Source: Bryoerythrophyllum caledonicum (taxonomy: Eukaryota; Streptophyta; Bryopsida; Pottiales; Pottiaceae). From it: a stretch of 64,000 bases of DNA. Under the pieces are notes generated by a model. It saw nothing but the letters and a program-made list of their open reading frames with translations. It searched no databases and was not told the DNA's origin. Positions 23,831 through 32,122 of this stretch are shown one piece after another. The number at the start of each line of letters is the position of its first letter. Within the stretch, counting starts at the first letter, position 1. The DNA lies in contig OZ020515.1 of NCBI GenBank assembly GCA_963971425.1, positions 5,534,291 through 5,598,290 of the forward strand, in the 5' to 3' direction. A program made the translations under genes and the position numbers.

Positions 23831-25791
23831 AAGTTCTTTCTTGACATACTTCATCCGCGCATAAAACACTGCTCCAAGCTCAATGTTTGACATTCCATAC
23901 CATTTTAGAAAGCTCTTCATAAGCTCTATAGCATGGTTGAATTTAAATAGACTTATCATTCACTACCAAGGGGTTGTCATTTATCACTCCCCTTTTAAAT
24001 GTGCCTTGGAGTTTCTTGTAGGCACTCCCAAAGGGCTGCCGGTGCCAAAAGACCCCTAGAGCAAGCTTTTTATACTTTTATTCCATTTCTAAAATGATAT
24101 GGCCCATAAGAAATGGAGCTTGGATGAGAAAGTTATGCATAAATATAGTTTCTTGTTGACATGCTTCATCCGCGCATAAAATAGTGTTCCAAGCTCAATT
24201 TTTAACGTGCCACACTGTATAAGAAAGTGCGTCACAAACTCTATAGCGGGATTTAATAAGAATTGACTTACCAATCACTACCATCGGGGTGTTGTTAATG
24301 GCACCTCTTTTGAAATGCGATGGAGTTTCTTATGAGAATAACGAGGTGCCTGAAATGACTCAGGAGAAACTATGGATGTTTTCTACCTCGGTGATGGAGT
24401 CTCATATCAAGAAAAAGTTTCTTGAATGATGGAACTCACCCCCTTCTCTTTGTATTCAATTGAAATTTCCTTATCTATTCATGTTGATCCGGAACTAGCC
24501 AAGGTTGGGATTAATCTAAAAGAAGACGACATTTTGTTCAACCATATATCATTTGAGTCTCAAGCCATGAACGGTACAGTACCATGGAAAGAAACTCGTG
24601 AAAAGGATGAAGGGTTTATGTAGATGTTTGTTGAAGCCTTCACAAATCCAGGCTCAGTTATTTGGATGCCACTACTGGTACAGGTCCAACTCTCACTTGC
24701 TATAATTGACATTTTTCTAAACTAATTCGGAGTTTAATTTTTTCTGAATCTTGCCATGTTTTGACTGGGTTCAGGAGCTACTATTCAAGTAGGAAGCAAG
24801 CTACATCGGCATGTTATTGGCTTTGAATCTGATCCACTTAATTTTTTAGCCCTTCTTAGTCATCTTTGACAAGTGTCACCAAGTTCATCAATTCCACCTA
24901 AATCGATTGATGCCTTTGATGAAGATGAGGTTCCGATTCGCCGCGTGGCAAAAAAGAACCGTTTAAGTAAGTAAGTTCATAATTTCAGTGTTTTTGCCGT
25001 CTTGATATTTCAATTCTTTTACAAAGTATAATTACTTAACTATTTAGTTGTTTGGCAGATTGATGGACTCCGCCTATTCTCCACCAAAGTAATTTACGCT
25101 TCCATCTGCAGAGACTATTGCTCGTGTCAATGCTTCATTGCATTCTCCGCCATTCGTTCATAGACATCGTAGTTTCAACCGTGACGTTTATCAATTTCTG
25201 GGTGTTGAGGCACTAGAAGGTAGTGAAAGTTATTCTACATAGATTTTCTATTATTTTTGTGGTCATTTATGCAGCCTTAGTTTGTTAGTACTGTTCTACT
25301 ATCTTATTCATATATTTCGTACTTTGTTCTTTGGCATCATACACGGTATTGTGATTCCCAAGCCACTATTGCTCTATGGCAAATGATACAATTCACACGT
25401 TTAACTTTCATAAAATCTTGTTTAGAGGCAATTTTTTAAAAATTTGTTTTGTATGTGATACCACATACAGAGGATGGAGTTGTAAGAAGAAATTAAATGC
25501 AAAGAACTAAAAAACAACATCAATTGACACAACTAGAACATAAATATTTACATTCTTGTCCACCTATAGTATAGGATGGTGATGCCTAACAACAGAAGCA
25601 TGGGATGGTGGAGAAGACCCCAATCAATATCAGTTTGAAAGACTTTTATTATCTCCTACACATAAATGCCGGTAATAGCGGCCCTATTATAGTTTCCATC
25701 TTCAAAACATATAAATATGCAGATGTTCTATATCATTTAAGAAGGCATTGCTAATAATGAACTTCCTCACCATCTCACAATTTTGAATTTT

Positions 25792-25955
25792 TCCACGGTA
25801 ATGGGCATCTCTTATCACTTTTGTTATTGTACTTAACTACCTTCAGCTTTTCAATTGCATTTGTACGACATTAATTCCACGGCAATAGGATATATACTTC
25901 AACTAACAATATCTATTTTTCTTGTATATTGTAAATTTCCTACCACGGTTATAGG
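25792..25955. promoter_or_regulatory. subterminal motif TCCACGGTWATAGG, three copies
   Basis: TCCACGGTAATGG (25792), TCCACGGCAATAGG (25876) and ACCACGGTTATAGG (25942) lie 150-310 bp inside the right end of the nested element. They are the reverse complement of the two copies near its left end, so the motif points the same way relative to each end. Confidence 0.5.
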
Positions 25956-26061
25956 ATCACGAGACAAAAATTTGTTATTGTACTTAAGAAAGATCCACGA
26001 CTTTCCGTCCTCAAAGTTAACAAAACCAAAAAAAAACTAAAAAAATAGAAGGAACTTTTCT

Positions 26062-26105
26062 GCTCACCGCTCACCGCTCACGCCGACGCTCACCGACCGC
26101 TCACA
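26062..26105 (-). repeat. right inverted repeat of the nested element
   Basis: On the minus strand this reads TGTGAGCGGTCGGTGAGCGT and continues with three further heptads (GTGAGCG, GTGAGCG, GTGAGCA). The outer transposase frame resumes directly after it. Confidence 0.8.
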
Positions 26106-28381
26106 TGGTCAAGTTCTTGGGCAAGGAGAAGGTGTACCTGTTCAAGATATCTGAAGAAGGACCGGGCAGTGGTGTCGACCTCGTCAAACGTATGCAACCC
26201 GGAGGACACCTTCAGAACTCCTGGATCATGTTTGATCACGTCAAGCGTGTCAAGGGCTGGACCACAATTGCCTGCCACGTTTACGACACCAAATATTGTT
26301 GCGTGATGACCATTGCCGTCTGTGACATGCATAGCAAAGACGCTGAATTGCAGAAACAGATGTGGATGTCCATGAACAGCGTCGTGGCACGTCACGGCAT
26401 CCTAAAACCTAACTTCAAAGGATTCATGGCGGACAGCGCCCAGGCAAACTGGAATGTTGTTTGCATTGTTTATGGAACCGGTGACCCCAGCGTGAAGATG
26501 GCTGACAAAGAGAGGTCTTGTCTACTTCATTGCGTTACGTCCCTGAATAGACACACAAATAAATTTATCCGGCCTGAATTCTGAAATCAGCATGTTAGAC
26601 TTTGTAGACAATACAAAGATGCCAAGACATCTGAAGAGGCAGAAGAATTGTACCTTGGCATCAAAGGTTGGTGGTTGTCATCTCGTGCAGCTTCTGAAGA
26701 AATGATAAGGGAACTCGATGATTGGCTCAGTTTCTCGCACTTCCGCTATCGCCAATGGGGTGGCTTCATGAACATGGTACACTTCTAAATCCCAAACCCT
26801 AAATTTTACTTGTCGATTTTTGAGATCATAGCCCTATCTGCCGTTTAGGTTTGCTTGAGAATCCGTAAATCCTAACCTCAAACCCTATTACATGAACTAT
26901 AGAAACTGGATATGGAGCAGTTGGCAGAAATGCCGTCTTGCAACATTGCGGAAACCGTGCACAACAAGTGGCTACAGATGTCCGGCAACAGGAGCACTTG
27001 CCTGTACGTTGCCACAACCGACGACATGATGCGAGCAATGATGCAGTCCACGAACTATTGGGCCTTCTTACAGGGTCACGCTTTCGGCACTGGGCCCCAC
27101 CTTGATGAGCTCCGGCTACAAGCTGCGAGACGATCAAATGACCCGGTCAAAATTGCTACAGCTATCAGCAAGCTCCCCGGGGCGGAGATGTTCACCACCA
27201 GAGTTTCCCACCTCGAAGGTGAAGAGGTTTTTGGTTCAAGTAAGCGGAAGCTTGATCTTCCACCTGGTTCTGAAGAGGACTCCCATCGTCACGACAAAGT
27301 CAATTTCTCCCACCTCCGTGTTCAGACCCGTTCAACACGAGCCCGCACTGAAGCTGGAACATCAACTGTCGAGAGTACTCCCACTGAAGATAGGCCATCC
27401 AATTTTCTTCATGCCACCTCAGTCTTGGAGAGCGAATGCAATCCAAAGCAATGGCACATAGCACGTTGCAGGAAGGTCGGCAAGAAATGCCACGGCATTC
27501 AATCAAGGCACAAGAAGTGTGTGGCTCTTGTCGTCAAAGATAAGAAGAAGGGTACTCCAGCACCAACTTACATCGGCCGCATGACCAAGTATGGGACAAG
27601 GGCCATGATAAATTTCGACTTTTGGTTCTGTGTTGATGACATTACGAGATGCGTTTACGGCAGCAAGTGTAGCTGGATTTGGGATTGGCCCCCACTTCCA
27701 TCTGTTTGGCCCGTTGCCCGGGGCACTAATCTCACGAAGGGTGAGATATTATTACTGGAAGAGGTCGGCTTTCAACTATAGACGAAGGATTTTGACATGT
27801 CACCTCGACGTCTCTTCCAAGCCTCTCCCACAGCAGCGGTTATAGATATTATCAGTCCAAGTCCCTCCAATGGTGGAGCCCATCCTACCAAGCGATATGG
27901 GAGGACTATCAAGCGGTACGAAGGGGCTCCAACTGTAGACCATGGTAACAAGTGGGAATCAGCCCAAAACGTTAAGGGCACTGTGAAGAATGTGATGCCA
28001 ATTCCATATCCCGGATATGGAACAGTCATTGCGCTCCAATCAGGTATTGTTCCGGACGACAAGACATATCTGATTTCTCTTTCCGACTTTCCCTCCTGCA
28101 CGTGTGATTATTTTGTTAGCATGAGCAGTGGTGTACTTGGCAAGCGCAAAGCATGGACAAACTGCAAGCATTTGTATTATGTGTATCGATACCTTTGCAT
28201 GGCAAACTGTGTAGACGACAAGTTCATACACGCTCCAAATCTCAGCTTCGATGAAATACAGTTGTTGCTTCGCAATAGCAATCTCTAAGATTGTAGGCTC
28301 ACAGTAGTACGGACATATTACTTCATTGTTTCTAATATATGTTTAGGATTTTACATTTTCTGTTTGGGATATCTTTTGTCC

Positions 28382-28925
28382 AAGGTTGGAATGACTTATT
28401 GGCAGTAAAGAAATGCATTTACAAGAACGAACAGAGCTCCATATCTGAACTTTGGCGCCAAGGTGCCCATAATCTCTCAATTGCTATCTTGTAAAGTTCA
28501 CAACTTTTTTTTTTTTTCAAAGGTTGGAATGACTGATTGGCAGTCAAGAAACGCAACTACAAGAACGAACAGTGCTCCATATGGGCACTTTGGCGCCAAG
28601 GTGCCCATAATCTCTCAATTGCTATCTTATAAAGTTCACAACTTTTTTTTTTTTCGAAGGTTGGAATGACTGATTGGCAGTCAAGAAACGCAAATACCAC
28701 CACGATCAGCGCTCCATATGGGCACTTTGGCGCCAAGGTGCCCATAATCTCTCAATTGCTATCTTGTAAAGTTCACTATTTTTATTTTTTTTTAAGGTTG
28801 GAATGACTGATTGGCAGTCAAGAAACGCAAATACCACCACGATCAGCGCTCCATATGGGCACTTTGGCGCCAAGGTGCCCATAATCTCTCAATTGCTATC
28901 TTGTAAAGTTTACTTTCTTTTGGGC
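28382..28925. repeat. 137-bp tandem array near the right end, 4 units, palindrome-cored
   Basis: Units start AAGGTTGGAATGACT at 28382, 28520, 28657 and 28794 (periods 138, 137 and 137). Each carries a long T-run and the core ACTTTGGCGCCAAGGTGCCC, the right part of an imperfect 24-bp palindrome starting with GGGC and centred on GGCGCC. Units 2 to 4 are nearly identical, so amplification is recent. The array lies just downstream of the transposase stop codon. Confidence 0.9.
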
Positions 28926-29232
28926 AAAGTGAGTATCGTATACCACTAATTCGTATTGTGATACAATACAAGTATTGTACCTATGTATGTTCTAATGGTA
29001 GGCAATAAACCATAATGGTTGTTTTAGCAACATCCTTTGTCTTCTGTATATGTCTATCCACTTTTTACTTGAACATGCATTGAGGCCATTTTAGCATGCA
29101 GATATGGTACATTCACACTTTGTCTTGGGATTCCATTTTATTTAGAATCATGGATGAATAATCGTTTTGTTTAGTCATTTTCTAACCTACGTGAATGAGG
29201 TGATTCTGAATTCTGCTTCCTTGCAATTGTAG

Positions 29233-29580
29233 ATGGCATACCCCCCAACTAAATACGACATTGAGAGCTACTTGGTGGATGCCCGATCATATGGTGTTGC
29301 CCCAGAACTGTCAGGCCATGTTGCGAAGTTATCCAAGAGATTCAAGACTCTAGTGAAGTATAATCAAGATGGGACTGTTCGTTGGACTTATGGCACACGC
29401 AAAGCTTATAAAGGCATTGCATACTTCATTGGCTTCAAGTGGAGTCCAGACTCCACTTTCATAGATTGTAGTGGTACATATTATTGGCGTCTTTGCAAGA
29501 TGTCGGATGTGGAGTTGGCGATTTTGTTCACGATGAGGCTGGCATCACTACACTGTAGGTGGTGTTATCTAAAGTACTAA
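29233..29580 (+). CDS. unknown 115-residue ORF near the right end of the large element
   Basis: Open frame starting ATGGCATAC directly after a good acceptor-like GCAATTGTAG, so it may be an exon rather than a whole gene. It reads like folded protein, with motifs RSYGVAPELSGHV, LSKRFKTL, RWTYGTRKAYKG and FIGFKWSP. It has no stops, unlike the transposase upstream. I do not recognise it. It lies inside the large element between the tandem array and the right end; the nested copy has no room for a counterpart. It could be a downstream exon of the transposase transcript or a third gene. Confidence 0.5.
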   Translation: MAYPPTKYDIESYLVDARSYGVAPELSGHVAKLSKRFKTLVKYNQDGTVRWTYGTRKAYKGIAYFIGFKWSPDSTFIDCSGTYYWRLCKMSDVELAILFTMRLASLHCRWCYLKY

Positions 29581-29910
29581 CTATTTTAAATGTCGTTGCT
29601 ACAATATACAATTGTGTACTTCATCATCATATTAAAAAAATTGAGTGAATTTGATAGGGTCCATTTGAATGATGCACGTCCGTGCACCCTGTTCAATCCT
29701 AAACTTGTTCATCCACGAAATTTGTTCATCTATCACTCTATACATCCATAAAAAAATTCATCCATTATAATCACCTATTTCTAAATTGGAGAGAGCAGTT
29801 TCAGCAATAAAGAAGGTGCAAAATCTAAACCTTATATTTGAGCAATGACCGGAAGTTCATTCCAGTAGGAGGCCATGTACAACTTTAATGTCATTGAAGA
29901 CATTTTGAAG

Positions 29911-29924
29911 TCCACGGTTATAGG
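29911..29924. promoter_or_regulatory. subterminal motif TCCACGGTTATAGG at the right end of the large element
   Basis: Same word as near the ends of the nested element, about 135 bp inside the right border. At the left border only a weak match, ACCACGTAATC (7992), is present. Confidence 0.45.
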
Positions 29925-30006
29925 TTTAAAAAGTTACTATTAATAGTTTAAAAGGCATATTATTTAGGGAATATACTCAGAATCAGCATATTCTGTACTA
30001 AAAAAA

Positions 30007-30056
30007 GGCTCACTGCTCATGGCTCATTGCTCACCGCTCACCGCTCGCATTCTAGC
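30007..30056 (-). repeat. right terminal inverted repeat of the large element: six heptads plus GCTAGAAT
   Basis: Read on the minus strand: GCTAGAAT, then GCGAGCG, GTGAGCG, GTGAGCA, ATGAGCC, ATGAGCA and GTGAGCC. It mirrors the left end at 7934-7969. The target duplication follows at 30057. Confidence 0.8.
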
Positions 30057-30240
30057 GTCGTTGGTGTTGAAGCGTTCTTTAGCGTATTCCTCGTTCTTTA
30101 GACTTGTCCAACCTGCTCTTTGCTTTGGAAGTCCATACACCTCCTGCCACCTTCCTATGGTCCACCTATCCAGGCAAGCGCGGATGCTATCTCCCTCTGG
30201 TTTAGGTAACGGGTCATGTCATATCTCCTGCACGAATGAC
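30057..30240 (-). pseudogene. 5' part of the mobile-type ORF split by the large transposon
   Basis: Minus-strand frame ending KNEEYAKERFNTND at the transposon border. The FNT(K/N)D codons are the target duplication, and the frame goes on at 7927 as FNTKDAKNGYALQ. Upstream it reads PKPEGDSIRACLDRW and WQEVYGLPKQRAGW. It is lost at a TGA near 30220; an exon border may lie there. Family not recognised. Confidence 0.65.
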
Positions 30241-30420
30241 TCCACACAAAAGCCCCAATAGAATCAAGAGGAGATAGACAATCCATGCTATCCGTAGGAG
30301 ATCCTACTTGAACTCGGTGAGTTTAGAAGGATCCTTAGGAATTATAGGAGAGATCTCCTTCACCATGGAGGTTGTTGTATGTGAGGAGGGTCCGGTCTCC
30401 ATTTGGACGTTGTCGTGATC

Positions 30421-30514
30421 TCCTTCCTTGCCGCGGTCCAGCTCTCCTTCCTTGTCGCGGTCCAGCTCTCCTTCCTTGCCGCGGTCCAGCTCTCCTTCCG
30501 AGCCGCGGTCCTAG
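30421..30514. repeat. 24-bp tandem repeat, 4 copies
   Basis: TCCTTCCTTGCCGCGGTCCA plus GCTC, at 30421, 30445, 30469 and 30493; the last copy is truncated and changed. It contains CCGCGG. Simple minisatellite with no visible coding role. Confidence 0.9.
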
Positions 30515-30599
30515 CGTTTGGCCTTGGGCTCGGTCTTAAAGTTTGGGCCTTGGGGCTCGGGCCTTGGGCTCCAAGTGCAAATTCTACCCATAAAGATTA

Positions 30600-32122
30600 T
30601 TCTTATTTTGTTTAAGGTTTTTAACTAAGTCGTGATTTTGCTTTCTCTTATCTTAACTAAGAATCAACATAAGTTTAGTACTAACTCTCAAACTTAACTA
30701 TATAGTCCAAGTTTAACACTAATAAGAAACTAACTGAAAAAATTTGAAAATTTGTGGTACGACAGAAGGTTAGTGATAAATTGATCCTAAGTTGTTGTGA
30801 CTATTTGGAATCAACGGAAATATAGGTGTACGCTACGCACAGAGCTCAAAACCTCCAAAAAGCGACTACAACTAGGCCCTTCAAGCAAGTCTAAGTAGAA
30901 AGCTCAAAATGTGAGATTGCACATTTGTTGACTTACCTTGGACTTGCGTCATCAAGGTGCCAATCCAGTGCCACAAATACCAATTGCATCTGCTTCAATG
31001 AAGAGCTACAAACAACACCAACAACACAATTTAACTTGATTGTATGTACACAATTCCTTAAAGCAGAAGAAGTCAATTGGCAACTACAACTTACCGTCAA
31101 CCTCTCTTTGAAAATCAAGGTCTCTGAAGTTCAAAAGTAATATTTAAGGATCAAAACATCAAGAAAGGTGCTCTCTCCACTACAAAAATACTAAAATCCA
31201 ATCCAAAATGACACGATTAAATCTATCATTTTTGCGTAAATTAATAAAAGAAATATAAATAATAGAGCAAAATGTAGTATAATAACTCGCAAAACATTTT
31301 CAACAAGTCTTTTCGACTCAGGTGGTTTTGATGTTTGGTACTTTGAGAGACATGTCTTTTGGAAATTTGGAATCTATCTGACAATGCAAAAAGTTCCGAG
31401 TTTGAAAAAGAAATATCCGAGAGGACTATTTCATGTAAATTTTATTAAATGCACACCATGTTATTGTAATAACCATTGCAAACTGTTATAGCAAAACAAC
31501 GAGCTCTCTATGCATGCCATCAACAAAACTTCAACAACAAATTCAAAAAGCTCTCAGATAGCTACTCCAACAATTGCAAAACCTCCATTATCAAGGAGAA
31601 AAAGAGACTTCAAAATCTAAGCAACCAACTATAAGAAAGAAGATTCCAACATTATAACAAACCGACGCGTGTCTACAAACATGCAAGAAAATGTCCAAAA
31701 CACATTGAAAAAAATGCACAAGATCGAGTCCATGGCAAGAGCCAAACCAAAAGGGATGACTACAAAAAGTGAAAATGGAAGGCAAATTTATGATTTGGGC
31801 TCCATATACACATAAGAAAATTATTTGCATTACAAGTATACTTAGTACCTTATCATAGATTTGGATTAGCTCTAAAGATCAACTCTAACGTTGCACTAAC
31901 ACAAATTTCTTCTTCTACAATGAATGCTTATAGAAGCTATGACCTTTTACATTACTATCCATAATACGCAAGAACATGGATTTTCCTACTCCAATGCCAA
32001 TACATACCACACCTTTCATTGGTGCACTTCACAAACTCCTACTTTTTGATAATAAACTCTATTCTCAAAGTAACAAATTTCTATATGGATTTGAGAGAAA
32101 CAAAGACCATCATATCTACAAA
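30600..32122. other. no gene seen; AT-rich 3' flank of the TNL gene
   Basis: AT-rich DNA with short frames only. It lies downstream of the TNL stop codon and may hold its 3' untranslated region. A small extra exon cannot be excluded: a good donor sequence (GTATGT) occurs at 32182, 60 bp before the stop used here. Confidence 0.35.

Larger units (their letters stand above)
21426..25250 (+). pseudogene. degraded second copy of the ParB-like/methyltransferase gene
   Basis: Recognisable exons: about 21426-21726 (basic KKKKKRKRGL and KQLRKARMARRKAQ, then an acidic end after a frameshift), about 22316-22467 (acidic, donor GTGAGT), about 24560-24690 (ETREKDEGFM, stop, MFVEAFTNPGS, then LDATTG after a frameshift), about 24776-24860 (GATIQVGSKLHRHVIGFESD), and two C-terminal exons near 24.9 and 25.06-25.23 kb. 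The motif I exons match exons 11-12 of the outer copy, including the split inside the TG-GA turn. I see no ParB-like exon; that interval is filled with repeats or deleted. Frameshifts and stops make it a pseudogene. Confidence 0.75.
18899..26105. mobile_element. nested 7.2-kb element of the same family, opposite orientation
   Basis: The transposase frame stops making sense after PGQGK at about 18885 and resumes at 26105. The ends are inverted repeats of about 40 bp: TGTGAGCGGTTGGAGAGCGT on the left and TGTGAGCGGTCGGTGAGCGT (minus strand) on the right. Inside, a truncated transposase gene runs on the minus strand (left) and a degraded methyltransferase-like gene on the plus strand (right), the mirror image of the outer element. 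The transposase lacks its catalytic half, so this copy is non-autonomous. I find no clean target duplication; a few bases at the left junction (about 18886-18898) look like filler. Confidence 0.82.
17445..28288 (+). pseudogene. MULE transposase gene, broken by a nested element, stops and a frameshift
   Basis: Parts: 17445 to about 18885, 26105-26776 and 26903-28288 (intron 26777-26902, GT-AG). Order: acidic Pro/Ser N-terminus; Cys clusters FRCSSC...CMNNAC (about residue 268) and CRICK...CPC...H; a MULE-type RNase H-like domain containing KGFMADSAQANW and VYGTGDP; a linker; and a C-terminal SWIM finger CTC(28097)...NCKH(28162). Known role of the family: cut-and-paste of the element by binding its ends. 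Lesions: TAG at 17520 and 17574, a 1-bp shift near 18297, the 7.2-kb insertion at about 18.9 kb, TGA at 26582 and TAG at 27779; the frame resumes after each. The ATG at 17445 is the first in frame. Divergent from the methyltransferase-like gene. Confidence 0.85.
7928..30056. mobile_element. large composite MULE-type transposon carrying a ParB-like/methyltransferase gene
   Basis: The borders are set in three ways. The minus-strand ORF outside is split here and resumes on the far side. An 18-bp direct repeat flanks the element. The ends share the inverted sequence GCTAGAAT followed by tandem GTGAGCR heptads. Inside are two divergent genes, a methyltransferase-like gene (minus, 8.5-17 kb) and a MULE transposase gene (plus, 17.4-28.3 kb), several satellite arrays and a nested relative at 18.9-26.1 kb. 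Without the nested copy the element is about 14.9 kb. The left end has six extra bases (AGGAAT) between the duplication and GCTAGAAT, so the exact left border is uncertain. MULE elements carrying extra genes are known; this cargo is not one I recognise. Confidence 0.75.

Noticed and set aside
18870-26130. GGCAAGGAGA on both sides of the nested element as its target duplication
   Set aside because: The two copies are not both next to the element ends, and the right one is the normal coding sequence for GKEK; the match is by chance.
28382-28925. CRISPR-like array
   Set aside because: Units of 137 bp repeat in full with no unique spacers; this is a satellite in a plant transposon.
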